Shown in pieces: positions 46,805 through 58,564 of a stretch of DNA of 64,000 bases; position 1 is the first letter of the stretch; the number at the start of each line of letters is the position of its first letter. Below the pieces are notes generated by a model. That model saw nothing but the letters and a program-made list of their open reading frames with translations, had not been told where the DNA came from and did not search any database. This DNA comes from Anadara kagoshimensis (Eukaryota; Mollusca; Bivalvia; Arcoida; Arcidae): positions 60,286,866-60,350,865 of the forward strand of contig CM037871.1 in NCBI GenBank assembly GCA_021292105.1. Reading direction: 5' to 3'. The position numbers and the translations under genes were made by a program.

Positions 46805-48040
46805 TAAATAGAATCAATTTTTAACCATAACACATTCTACAATGAGACATTATTTATACCTTGCCACACGAACGTACGTCCGTCATCATAAATGCAAAAT
46901 TATAAGGTAAACTTAAATCTTATAGTCTTTATATTTTTGTAATGCTCTTTGAAAGAAATTCGTAGTTGTTCATATGTCGGTCATTGCTTTGATCAGTTTT
47001 AAACCTATTAGCTTGCTCTTCACCTTTTAAGACTAAGTCAAACGATTTTATATAAATGTCTTTACAATAATCTAATCCAATCTTATCTCCCTGCGTACTT
47101 GTGTATCATTATTGAACACTACAGAATACAAGTATATACTTACTGTTAATTTGGACCTGTCTTAATTGGATAACAATATATAATCTCTATTTATCTAACT
47201 GATTCGTTATATATGAAAAATAAATATGATTACTGAAAGAAAAGTTATCTCTGTGTCAGATATCGACTGATTCTGACACCGACTCCGTATCTTATATTTA
47301 TGTTTAGTCGGGTCAGCAGAAAAAAGGAATAAAAAAGATTAAGCGATGAACGCAATTTGTAATAAACAAAATATTGATAACGAATATTTGTTATAATTAG
47401 ATAAAAGAGTTGTCAATAATGCAAACACTAGATGGTTAAGTGTTTAAGGGAGCAATCCAATTGTTAATATGTATTATTGATTGCATATAGCTGTAGTCCG
47501 TGTTGTTTCACTTTGTATTATACACTGCAATCTATACATTTTTAAACATGTTGAAAACTTCCTGATCATATTATAGTAGACCAAAAATCTACACAGAATT
47601 ACATTAAATATTGAAAAAAATTCATGCTGGTAAAGCTGGCTGTTTAAATCTTGAAAAATACATCTTTTATCTTTTCCCAAATTAAAAAAATCCACGAAAA
47701 CTTTTTTTCAAGGAAAACCAATTTTCCTGCATACATTTAAATCATTAAGATTTCACTTTAAAATACTTAAAACTCTGATATTGCAACTCCATGTATCAAA
47801 TGTACTGTTTTTCGGCTTTAATAGATTTTTTATATTGATAAATATATTTTTGCCACTTTTTTCAATTTCAATAGGTTTTTTTTCAATATTAAAAAACAAA
47901 CAAACAACAAATCCACGAAAATTGTGGACAAAATCATTTTGCTGCCTACATTTAGATCATTAGATTCAGGTTTCACTTTAAAATACAAAAAAAACCTGTG
48001 CTATTTCAACTCTGTATATCAAATGTGACATGCTGATAAT
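46805..48040. other. No recognisable gene
   Basis: AT-rich. 47660-47800 and 47890-48010 share loose matches ('aatccacgaaaa', 'tacatttaaatcatta', 'ggtttcactttaaaatac'), suggesting a local duplication of about 240 bp spacing. Confidence 0.55.
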
Positions 48041-48041
48041 C

Positions 48042-48108
48042 ATATTGTCATGTGCTTATTTTGAATGCATTATTTTAATAAAAATTCATAGTCAGCACAT
48101 GACAATAT
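48042..48108. mobile_element. 67-bp hairpin, family E copy 1
   Basis: 'atattgtcatgtgct' and 'agcacatgacaatat' are perfect inverses, with further imperfect pairing 'ttgaatg'/'attcata' inside. Confidence 0.75.
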
Positions 48109-48564
48109 AAACATATGGCAAATATAACTTTGTATAGTTATATATTTATGAATGACATTGTAGACCGGAGATATCAGACGTGGTTTAGACGACTATGAAA
48201 TATTTCTAATGACAATCGAACCCAGATTTAATTGAAAGTGGGTGTCGGTTGACCCATGACGTTCAATTGAAACTATAAAACCACCACACTATGGAACAAA
48301 TCCAAACTTAGAAAACTCCGGAAAACCGTGGTGTATAGGCTTTAGAAATAATCACCGCTAAGGCGTCTTGTCATAAAACATAAAACATTATGTTACCAAA
48401 TAGAACGAACAAATGTCATATAAATCAAACATAAACGTAACTAAAGACTGGGAAATGCAGTTGAACACGTAAACTTCCACCATGGAATTTTGGCGTGGTT
48501 CATAATATATGAAATACATATATTTATAAATGGTAAGAATATAAAGTTTATTATATAGTTATAT

Positions 48565-48725
48565 TTGAAGTTCCATATTTCTTTCATTCTCAATTTTCAT
48601 TTCACAAGTAGCGCGGAGCATCCGGCCTCATTTCTCTGGTAGAAGTTCACGTATTTAACTAAATTTGCTAGGTTCATAGTTGGGATTGTGATTTGGACAT
48701 AAAATGGTATGTTCGTCTTGATTGA
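48565..48725 (-). repeat. Family A with core deletion
   Basis: 'gttccatatttctttcattc', 'cacaagtagcg' joined directly to 'cggagcatccggcctc', then 'ggattgtgatttggac'. About 40 bases of core are lost. Confidence 0.75.
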
Positions 48726-49294
48726 TAACAATATCAAAACATTGACAAAATAATATGTTTATTGCCTTGTTATCTTTCTTGTTAAACCAGCTAAATATGT
48801 CATCTGATCCTGGAGCTGTTGTACTTATCAATGTCAACTAACAGACTCATTTTTCTGTCTACCAAACACATACCATATCGAGATTCTGATGTAGTTTTTC
48901 GGTCTGTTAGTGGGCTTTATTACAAATGCGTTTCCTTTTAATGATTCAGCGGTTTTGTTTTGTAGCTAAGGATAAAGGTTTCTCTATGTCTGCAATGTTT
49001 AATGTAAAAATATGGTAAACAAAAAAAAAACGATGATGAGTGCAAAGTCTGAACATTACAATATGTAACAATCTATCTAATATGCGTTCTGGTAATAAAG
49101 CTTATCTTACGCCGGTAGAATGCTTTAATGAGTGTATCAAGAAGGACTTAAGATATAGCCATTTTTCTCGGATAACCCAGGAGGCAATGCATTGCATTAC
49201 TAGATAAACATTTTTATCAAAATTGTCTGCTGCATTAAAAACATTCTAAAGAATTACTTCAAAATATTGCTTCTAATACTTTATCCCGTGTAAA

Positions 49295-49297
<3 letters not shown>

Positions 49298-49342
<45 letters not shown>

Positions 49343-49359
49343 ATTTATTTATTTATTTT
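49298..49359. repeat. (AT)n then (TTTA)n microsatellite
   Basis: About 45 bp of AT alternation runs into 'ttatttatttatttattttt'. Confidence 0.95.
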
Positions 49360-49539
49360 TCTACACTTTACATCACCATCCCTAACTCTTAATCGACAGA
49401 ACGTCTTAAATTATTCACCTGTCATACTTTTACAAAAACTGTAAGCCAAGATACGAATAACTAGAGCTGAATTAGAGTCTGGTTATTTTGTCTAGCATCA
49501 TACGGATTCCAAACTAAAATATACTAAAAATACCATCAA

Positions 49540-49830
49540 TGTTGATGTTTTTGACAGACAACATATTTGTTGTGACTGGTTTTATAATTTTGCAGCAAAC
49601 AATCGGTATAAACTACTCTGCACCAGTGCTTGCTGATTTGTTTCTTCATTCGTTTGAATCAGAATATATGCAGGACCTTGTTAAATCATTCAGCTCTACA
49701 TACAAATAGCGTTCTATCTTAACAATCCTAAATTTGGATACTATGCGATGCCATCATTACGAGCTTGGAATAAAACATACGGCTGATTCTTTAAGAACTG
49801 CTTCACATTTAGAACTAAATCGCAAATATT
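49540..49830 (+). repeat. Family C copy
   Basis: 'agacaacatatttgttgtg', 'gcgttctatcttaacaatcc', 'tttggatactatgcgatgcc' and 'acatacggctgattc' match the copy at 10373-10590. No coding content seen. Confidence 0.65.
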
Positions 49831-49871
49831 ACGCCCACGAAAGGCTACATTTGAAGCAAGCTGTATGCTAA

Positions 49872-50060
49872 ACTTGACGACTTCACACGTTGCAGGTTTA
49901 GCTAACTAAACAGGAGCAGTTTACCCTTCGAAACAACCAGCCTCACTTCCATGATGGGCATCCCACGTGTTTCACTTGTTTGTTGGTTTCAATATTTTAA
50001 CTTTGTTTTGGGATTGTGGTTTGGACATTGATTGGCATGTTTGTTTTTTATATTTACAAT
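49872..50060 (-). repeat. Family A, 5' half
   Basis: 'gcaggtttagctaactaaac', 'cccttcgaaacaaccagcc', 'gggattgtggtttggacatt', 'gcatgtttgttttttat'. It directly follows the family-C copy. Confidence 0.75.
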
Positions 50061-50756
50061 AAAATAAGTAAGGGTATTTCTGTATTCCTAATGTTCTTAT
50101 GTTTTGTTTTTAAATGGCAATAATTATACCTTAAAGTTGTTTATATTTAAAATAAATTCAATAAAATGCATTCTGCAGTATTTATGAACACACCATTATA
50201 AATCATTATTTGAATGAAATTTATTTCTTTTTGTTATGGAAGTATAAAAGAATTGGACATTTTGCACACTGAATAGTTCGCATAATTCACAACAAAATAA
50301 AAAATTAAATTTGTTTCTTATAATTCAATTTTCGGAAATTTTTAACAACAAATCAACAATTTTAACAATACGGCCGTAGCAAGTTAAAAAACAGCAACGC
50401 TATGGCGTAGGAATTCAAATACCTCTGTACGTCATCCTTAATGAGATGATGTCACTGAGAGCCAATCCTTTTATGCAAACGTAAGAAAAAATTCTGACTA
50501 ATCAAAATGCTTTTAACGAATGAACATTGAGTTATAATACAGAATAAATACACTCAAATAGAATGTTATTTTTTAAATAAACATTTGTAATAAACCGTTG
50601 AATAATAGAATTTGTTTATTTTCTTAAAATATCTGGCAAATATAGCTAAGTTACAACAATTCAAAACATCTTAGAATAGATATTGATGAAATAGGAATGG
50701 AGTAGAATAACGGTAATGTCATAGTTAGAGATCACATGTTAACGTTGTCAAATGCT

Positions 50757-50830
50757 TCATATTTTATTAATACGTACACCGCATCTATTTGAATGGTACT
50801 CATCATAAGATTGATTGATTGACATTGAAT
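50757..50830 (+). repeat. Short repeat family D, copy 2
   Basis: 'aatacgtacacc', 'atctatttgaatggtact' and 'ataagattgattgattgac' match the copy at 46733-46800, 4 kb away in the same orientation. Confidence 0.65.
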
Positions 50831-50914
50831 TAATTTCGACCTCGAGTTTTTATATACCATTATAGAACTAGTAGGAAAAGACCCGTGTTCTAAATTAAAT
50901 TTCTAGAGAGGCAT

Positions 50915-51640
50915 TCATTTATAATTCAATATAGGAAAGCTCTTGTGATAAATGTATTTATCAAATTTAAATTAATTTCCACCACGGAAGTTTTCTCAAT
51001 TTTTTAAGCAATAGGAAAAGGTTGTGCATTTCTTAATAAAATAGAGATGAATTGAGATTAGAACAAAGGATTGTTTTCCTGTTTTGTCTTAAAAACATGT
51101 TTTCAGAAAATATGACTTGTCAACATGAAAACCAATTTCGAAATGAAAATTTATATTCAGAAATATATCTTAGAGACGGGGTTTGTGTCTTATCGTGAAT
51201 GCAGAGTGTTATATGAGCATTGATTTCTCTTAATATATTCCTTATGATTAGAAAGGGTATAAATTGAATAAAAACGTAAACAACACTTGTATGAATCTAA
51301 ATTTAAAAGGAATATTTTCATATAAATTGAAGACTTTATAGATGATGTAATCTAGTCAAAAATAAATGCTAAATTTTGAACAACGGAGTTGTGTGTAAAT
51401 ATCACATAGTCGCGTTAGTAAAATATAAAATGAATGACAACACTACTCATATATTAGATTCATTTATAATTCAAATATAGGAAAGCTTTTGTAATAAATG
51501 TATTTATCAAATTTAAATTAATTTCCACAACGCAAGTGTCTTTCAATTTTTGTAGCAAAAAGGTTGTGTATTTCTTAATAAAATAGAGCGGAGTTGTGTA
51601 TAAATATCATATAGTTACGTTAGTAAAATATATAATAAAT
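50915..51640 (+). repeat. Local duplicated blocks
   Basis: 50915-51045 and 51467-51590 match over about 125 bp ('ttcatttataattcaa', 'aaatgtatttatcaaattta', 'aattaatttccac', 'gcatttcttaataaaataga'). 51385-51450 and 51590-51655 match ('cggagttgtgt', 'gttagtaaaatata', 'atgacaac'). Interleaved local duplications. Confidence 0.8.
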
Positions 51641-52110
51641 GACAACAACACTCATATATCTGTGTAAAATAATAGATTGCAGTTATCAAGTTCACCAAAC
51701 AAGTTAAATACAAATATATACAGATGTAATAAATGAGTTGCATGTACTTCTGTACCACCGCGTAACGCACATCAGCTAATATCTCTTAGCAATGTCAATC
51801 CTTGCATAAAATAGTTGTCCACTTCCAAATGTCGATATAAAATACGATTCTACTTTATGATATTCTGTCGCACTAGCAAGACAAGACATTAGAAGGGCAT
51901 AAATCAGGGAAGTGCTATCAAAATAAACTTGAATATTCAGCTCCCAGCTGATCTGCATGGGATTGCTGTAGTTCCTGGAAGAGTCATCTCACTCCACTGT
52001 CGAAAATAAAGAAATATTAAATTGTACGTTAAAAATGTTAATCATTGTTTATTGTTCTTTTGAATGATCATCTCAAAATACTGTGATACTGCAAAGAGAT
52101 ATAAAAAAAA

Positions 52111-52445
52111 TTGACCTGCATAAAATTGTTGTCCAGTACGAAGTACCAATTTTCCATTAAAAATCCATTAATGATTTGAAAATATAAATAATCAAAAACA
52201 AACATACTAATCCATTTCCGAATCACAATCCAGAAGCAGGGTAAAAACTTTGAAACTGACAAGTTAGGTTATACACGTAAACTTCCACCAGGGAATTGAA
52301 GCCGGGTGCTCCAGAAGGGTAAGCACCTCCTGTTTAGCTAGCTACACCCGCCACGTGTGTAAAATAAAAAAGTTGACCTGCATAAAATTGTTGTCCAGTA
52401 CGTATTTTCCATTAAAACCCATTAATGATTTGAAAATATAAATAA
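52111..52445. repeat. Direct repeat pair flanking a family-A copy
   Basis: 52111-52191 and 52373-52445 are near-identical ('ttgacctgcataaaattg'..'tgatttgaaaatataaataa'), differing mainly by an 8-base deletion in the second. They are 262 bp apart and enclose the family-A copy exactly. This can be a tandem duplication of flank plus element, or long flanking repeats of a composite element. Confidence 0.85.
52192..52372 (+). repeat. Family A copy between direct repeats
   Basis: Clean 5' half: 'acaaacatactaatcc', 'ccgaatcacaatccagaagc', 'acttccaccagggaattg', 'gaagggtaagcacctcc', 'tagctagctacacccgc' and CACGTG. It ends right after 'gtgtgtaaaat' and is flanked by the direct repeat pair described separately. 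Confidence 0.85.
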
Positions 52446-52474
52446 ACCAGTTGTGATCATAAAACCTCAATTCT

Positions 52475-52585
52475 CTGTCGAAAGTTCACGTGTTTCACTC
52501 AATTTGCCAACTTCAAAGTTTTGACTTTGCCTCTGGATTGTGATTTAGACATAGATAAGTATATTTGTTTTTTATTATGTTTGAA
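52475..52585 (-). repeat. Family A, 5' third
   Basis: 'gttcacgtgtttcactcaat', 'aacttcaaagttttgac', 'ggattgtgatttagacatag'. Opposite orientation to the copy about 100 bases upstream. Confidence 0.75.
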
Positions 52586-52668
52586 TATAATTTGTGCATA
52601 TTGGTCATCTGTATTACCGAAAGTCCATAGTCAAACACTAACAGCTACAATGAATTCATTACAATTGA

Positions 52669-52942
52669 AATTAGCATCTGAAAGTAACGAATAAATGCTT
52701 GTAAGTTTAACATAAGAGCATTTGAGACAATCAAAACAAAAACCTTTTTATCAATAAAAGATAATTTCAAAATCTTTGAATAGGGATCCATGACAGGGCT
52801 GTTGAATAATATAAACAACCCTTTCATGAGACCCCTAATCATTGATTATCTTTTATTGATAAAAACGGTTTTTGTTTTGATTGTCTTAAATACTCTGATG
52901 TTAAACTTGCGCGCTTTCGTTCGCTACTTTCGGATGCTAATT
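52669..52942. mobile_element. 274-bp hairpin element
   Basis: Arms of about 100 bp: 'aattagcatctgaaagta'..'ttatcaataaaagataat' against 'attatcttttattgataa'..'tactttcggatgctaatt', with scattered differences. The loop carries a second hairpin ('agggctgtt'/'aacaaccct'). A 65-codon reverse frame in it is accidental. Confidence 0.9.
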
Positions 52943-53529
52943 GCAAATTAATATTATTACATTAATTGAACTCGTTAACAATTTGTCACACCCTAAATGC
53001 AAAAACAAAACAAAAACACAACGCACTTTAAATCGTTGTCTTTTAATGAATGATAGTTTTTGTTTGTAGCTAAATGAGCCAAACATAAAATTTCTTAGTA
53101 AACGTTATTAAACTCTAAATGAGGTAACATTTAAAACAAAAGCTGATAATTGCTTTGTTAAACGATACGAAAATGGCACGTTGGAAGACGATGGATCAAA
53201 ATCTTATTCAAATATTTGGTTTATGCTGAAGAATCGGTGTTTAGTTTAGTTTTAATCTTCGTTGTGTATGACATGTGTTTATCATCACCACAGAATTCAT
53301 CAATGACTTAAATTACCGTTAAATGCCTTACATATGACTTTGGGGTTACACTGGGTACATTGAGACAATGTGCCAGGTTTGTATATTTGACCTTCTTGCA
53401 CTTACCATGCCAGTGTTTCACGATGTGTTAAAGCAGTGTCTTGTTCATTTTTATGTTTAGAAATTCGAACCAGATATTTTTATATGGCTTAGAAAATCAA
53501 ACCAATAAGTCGTTAAATGATAATATTCT

Positions 53530-53690
53530 AAACATGTTTTGCAGCACTAGACGGTAGTTTAGGAATGCAACAATCATGGGTAGTATTCTGACCAAAAGTG
53601 TGGAAAATAAAAAAAATAATCAAGATGTTGAAATGAGAAAACAGAAGGACCAGAATTTATTTTACCACATCCTTCTAAGTCACTGCTTTG
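53530..53690 (-). repeat. Family B, decayed copy
   Basis: 'gcagcactagacggtagttt', 'gtagtattctgaccaaaagtg' and 'aggaccagaatttattttac' follow the reverse-strand family order. Confidence 0.5.
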
Positions 53691-53699
53691 AACAATAAA

Positions 53700-54715
53700 A
53701 CATAGCTTAGCTTTATTGACGATTTTAAAATGTATGAAGCAGCAAATTCAACTGTTAAAAAAATTTCCATTTCTCTTATTTCTCACTTTGCACCTATTTT
53801 ACAGAATAGGAATGAACTCTAATATTGGTCCCGATGTTGATTGGCTAATACCTCTTCTTGCCATAAGTAACGGACTGATATTCAGTCAAAGATATAAACA
53901 ATAGCTTTTAATTATCATTTAGATAGAAAATAAGTTAGTTTTGTTAGTTTTTCATACTTAAGTCAATTGTAAAATCAAAAATTGTGATTTTTAAGAATAC
54001 ATGCTTATTATAATGATTGCGACAAAACATTTATGAAAAATTACAGCTTCGTCATGTCAGTTTTGTTGATCCAAATTTTAGACAAAATGATTCGACACTT
54101 TGAACACTAAGTATTTCGACCGCTTTTATTGATTTTCATTTTTAAAGTCTGAATTATCAAGCGATGATATATTGTCACCTTGTATAGAATGGAATTCCAG
54201 GCAAATGAAAACTATCTTAATGTCACTTGTCAGATCATGTTCTTAAATTTATTTCTAATCGTACTTCTGGGGGAATAATTCCATATTTCGGGATTAAATT
54301 TTATAACCAGGAATTGAATTTTATAGCTATCATTTATAAAATGAGAGGAAACATTTGAAAGCTTTTGAATTGATATAGTTAAAAGACAAAACGAAAAATG
54401 AATCGACTCGTGTAAATCCGAGTCTAATGATCCGTATGATTGTAGTCAAACGTTGTAGATGAGCCGTGTTTATAATTTTGCTGGTCGATCTACTTCTGAA
54501 CAAACCCAAAGGGAATGAAAAACGTCTCAAATCTATAAAGTTAACAAGATTAACATTCATTTGGTATAGAAATATTCGCTATCGACACATTGCTATTTTA
54601 ACCCCATTCTCAGATGAGTTTTTTTTACATGAAAACTTGACAACCATTTCTATTGATCTATTGCCCACAAGGCTTAGGATCAGAACCCAAACACATAGAT
54701 ACTTGAGTGTTAGGA
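53700..54715. other. No recognisable gene
   Basis: AT-rich; overlapping short frames on both strands near 54330-54726, none recognised. Confidence 0.55.
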
Positions 54716-54719
54716 AAGT

Positions 54720-55135
54720 TCATTAGCTCGTTGCTTTACTTTAGCTTGATTTGTTGTGTTGTGTTATTAGTGTTTCCTTGGAGCTACTTGCTATTGGTTG
54801 CCCTTTATGATTCTTTACAGCGACTTGGGATGTCCTTGTTGTATCTTTAGAGTGATTCGTTGAGAAACGTCATTGGTGTTTTCTTAGAATATCTAGCTAT
54901 AGTTTCACTTGATGATTCTTTAGAGCAAATTGGGATGTCCCTGTTGTATTGAGAAATATCCTTGATGTTTCCTTACAACGACTTGGTATTGGCTGCCCTT
55001 GGTGATTGCAGCGACTTATTGTATCTTTAGAGTGATTTGCTGTGGATTGACCTTGGTATTTCTGTAGAGCGATTTGCTGTGGTGTGTCCTTGTCCTTTGG
55101 TGTTTCTTTAAGAAGGTTCCGCGGAGTGTTCACGA
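54720..55135 (+). repeat. Degenerate minisatellite
   Basis: Loose repeats of 'cttggtgattctttagagcg', 'acttgggatgtccttg' and 'ttgctgtgg' with irregular spacing. Eroded. A 78-codon reverse frame follows from the repeat. Confidence 0.65.
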
Positions 55136-55525
55136 CATTTTAAAATTACATTCTATTACGCTCTATAACCCTATTTTAATTCTTAATGCTTTGTAATATT
55201 AAACATCAGTCGTTGAATCTAACATTTTAGTATGAAAATAGGTTCTATGAGGCATAAAATTCCTAGATGTTTCCTAATTTAAAATAAGATCGCGATAAAA
55301 TAAAATTACAAAGCAAATGCATAACGATGGATAGAGAATTCAATTAAGAAAAGTGTCAGTTATTTCACAAAGAATATTTAATAGAGTTAGTACTAGGAAC
55401 AGAATGTGATAGGAATTGATTAATCAAACCAATGATTTAAAGTTACGATACAAGGTCAATATATATACATCACTTTCTAGAGGTGAATTCATGGAACTAC
55501 AAAAACTACAACATTGTCATTGTCT

Positions 55526-56015
55526 TAACGACCGTTCTCCCTAATCGTCAACATCAAGCCTAACGACCGTTCTCCCTAATCGTCAACATCAGGCCTAACG
55601 ACCGTTCTCCCTAATCGTCAACATCAGGCCTAACGACCGTTCTCCCTAATCGTCAACATCAGGCCTAACGACCGTTCTCCCTAACCGTCAACATCAGGCC
55701 TAACGACCGTTCTCCCTAACCGTCAACATCAGGCCTAACGACCGTTCTCCCTAATCGTCAACATCAAGCCTAACGACCGTTCTCCCTAATCGTCAACATC
55801 AAGCCTAACGACCGTTCTCCCTAATCGTCAACATCAAGCCTAACGACCGTTCTCCCTAATCGTCAACATCAGGCCTAACGACCGTTCTCCCTAATCGTCA
55901 ACATCAGGCCTAACGACCGTTCTCCCTAATCGTCAACATCAAGCCTAACGACCGTTCTCCCTAATCGTCAACATCAGGCCTAACGACCGTTCTCCCTAAT
56001 CGTCAACATCAGGCC
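55526..56015 (+). repeat. 14 x 35-bp minisatellite
   Basis: 'taacgaccgttctccctaat' + 'cgtcaacatcaggcc', starting at 55526 and every 35 bp to 55981 (14 units). Only two positions vary: aatc/aacc (units 5 and 6 have aacc) and caag/cagg (units 1, 7, 8, 9 and 12 have caag). Almost no other change, so expansion or homogenisation is recent. Confidence 0.95.
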
Positions 56016-56399
56016 TAGGTTTCTATTAGTTCTTTTAGTTGTTTTTGGTGCCTGTTGATTCAGCAAGGTAACGTAAATGTCCTGTGCTACAGTGTCTACC
56101 TTTCCTACTACAGTTTATATCTACAATTCCTTCAAATCTATACATCTGAAATTCCATTAAACTTTGTGGCTTTTATTCCTATGATGTGTAGATGTGTGCT
56201 GTTAGAGATTTTCCTTTAATTGAAGTACCGCAATTCTTCCTTAACTGTTCATAGGTCATCTTTCTAATGAAGTGTAGACGTGTTTCCGATTTAAAACATT
56301 TCATTCAACTGACTTTTTATGTTAAAATACAACTTTAAATTTTAAAATTGGGAAAAGATTGTACATCTATGTATACCTATGGTATGATGTTTTGTTATG

Positions 56400-56579
56400 G
56401 CCAAATTTGCATTATCGCTAAGTTTTGAAGGCGAAGGAGCGATAGTACAGTCGCCCCCTCGCCATCGCATCTTCGGCGTCGTATCTTCGCAACTTCACTT
56501 CTTCGTCATCGTATTTTCGCCATCTCGCTTCTACGCGTTCAGTCCAAAGGAGCGAATAAGCGATAATGCCAATTTGGAC
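56400..56579. mobile_element. 180-bp MITE
   Basis: 'gccaaatttgcattatcgct' (56400-56419) pairs with 'agcgataatgccaatttgg' (56559-56577) with one or two mismatches. The interior alternates cgaaggagcga and 'catcg' motifs. The 94-codon frame at 56397 starts in the repeat and is accidental. Confidence 0.8.
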
Positions 56580-56584
56580 CTGAC

Positions 56585-57665
56585 AGAACACCATAGAAAA
56601 TTCAAATCAACCAAAAAATTCGTATGTAGCAGACAATTGTATTTAAAGACCCCAACAATTCACAAAGTGCTTATGCATTGACTTTAAAATCATTTTGGCA
56701 TTTGGTGGTTTTCAGCTTTGTCATAATACAATTTTACACATATTATCACAGCTATGAATCTTCGCTCAATACATTGTTGTCTGATTTGAATTTGATGACA
56801 TGAGCTAATTACGACATTTAGTATTCCTATTCGTTACGATAAAGATAAAATCATAAAAATAGTCTAGAGAAAACAAATTTATTTCAGAAACATGTACACA
56901 TTACTACTATTTTATTGACTTATGATAGATGTCATAATTGAGTTGATCTTTGTTAACATGAAAAATATTGTATATGTACGTGCATGTCAAACTTGTAAAT
57001 TTCGTGACATGGCTCTAGACAACCAATTTGGGTCATTTTTATTTTTTACTGTCGACCTCCAGACGCCTTCTTTAATGTGATCAATTCTTAATGTAAGTGT
57101 CCGTGTGACTGATAGTGATCAAAATAAGATCAACTCAAATAAAACATTGACCAGTAAGAACCTAAATAAGTATTGACGAGTTTATCTTTTAATTTATCTC
57201 CCTTCAGTGAAATCTTGTATCTGGGAGATATAAATCACTGTCTTCAAGCTAAGTTTTAAAATTGATACTGGTATGACGGATGGCTTAGGTTCGTGAAACA
57301 ACTGATAATGGTGTTCACAGTCTGGATGTTATGCCAAACACTAAGGCTTTGTATCAGAATTTTAAATCTTGTACAAATTGTCTTGCCTCTCTGCCCTAAT
57401 GCTATTGTAATTGAATTTTGATGCAATATATGTCGCATACGTATCAGACGGATATACTTACATTTTCTATAACATTGATTAGCTAACTTATTACTATGAT
57501 ATGTATTTGCAATAGAGAATGCAACCAAGAAAATGAGACAATAAACAATTAAGAAAACAAGAGAACCATAATAAAACTCGGTGGTCCTAACTAACTACCT
57601 TACTTATTGTAGATACAGTGAATACTAAAATACATTGATATGTTAAAAGTATTTACTATCGTATT
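56585..57665. other. No recognisable gene
   Basis: AT-rich; a 90-codon reverse frame (57256-57528) matches nothing known. Confidence 0.55.
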
Positions 57666-57669
57666 TATC

Positions 57670-58552
57670 TTACAACTAGTGGATCAAAAATATGCACTGG
57701 ATTTTCCATCCAGGTTTCTACTTTTGTATACACATCTTACAACTAGAAGTTCATAAAGCAAGAACTTAATCTAGGGGTATACCTTTACAGACTCATTTTA
57801 CAACTAGTGGTCCATTAAACACGTACTTAATCTAGGGGTATACCTTTACAGACTCATTTTACAACTAGTGGTCCATTAAACACGTACTTAATCTAGGGGT
57901 ATACCTTTACAGACTCATTTTACAACTAGTGGTCCATTAAACACGTACTTGATCTAGGGGTATACCTTTACAGACTCATTTTACAACTAGTGGTCCATTA
58001 AACACGTACTTAATCTAGGGGTATACCTTTACAGACTCATTTTACAACTAGTGGTCCATTAAACACGTACTTAATCTAGGGGTATACCTTTACAGACTCA
58101 TTTTACAACTAGTGGTCCATTAAACACGTACTTAATCTAGGGGTATACCTTTACAGACTCATTTTACAACTAGTGGTCCATTAAACACGTACTTGATCTA
58201 GGGGTATACCTTTACAGACTCATTTTACAACTAGTGGTCCATTAAACACGTACTTAATCTAGGGGTATACCTTTACAGACTCATTTTACAACTAGTGGTC
58301 CATTAAACACGTACTTGATCTAGGGGTATACCTTTACAGACTCATTTTACAACTAGTGGTCCATTAAACACGTACTTAATCTAGGGGTATACCTTTACAG
58401 ACTCATTTTACAACTAGTGGTCCATTAAACACGTACTTCATCTAGGGGTATACCTTTACAGACTCATTTTACAACTAGTGGTCCATTAAACACGTACTTC
58501 ATCTAGGGGTATACCTTTACAGACTCATTTTACAAACGTACTTGATCTAGGA
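57670..58552 (+). repeat. 12 x 61-bp minisatellite with worn edges
   Basis: Twelve units from 57798 to 58529, each 'ttacaactagtggtccatta' .. 'acacgtactt(a/g/c)atc' .. 'ggggtatacctttacagac'. One site varies, in order A A G A A A G A G A C C. Diverged units lie before (57670, 57738) and a truncated one after (58530). Confidence 0.95.
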
Positions 58553-58564
58553 CACTACTTTTGC

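Noticed and set aside
54897-55133. 78-codon reverse frame with Lys/Thr/Gln repeats
   Set aside because: The underlying degenerate minisatellite explains it.
55526-56015. CRISPR array
   Set aside because: Units are contiguous with no unique spacers and the sequence is eukaryotic; this is a minisatellite. The same holds for 57798-58529.
56397-56681. 94-codon open frame
   Set aside because: Its first two thirds lie in a MITE with inverted ends; the peptide follows from the repeat.
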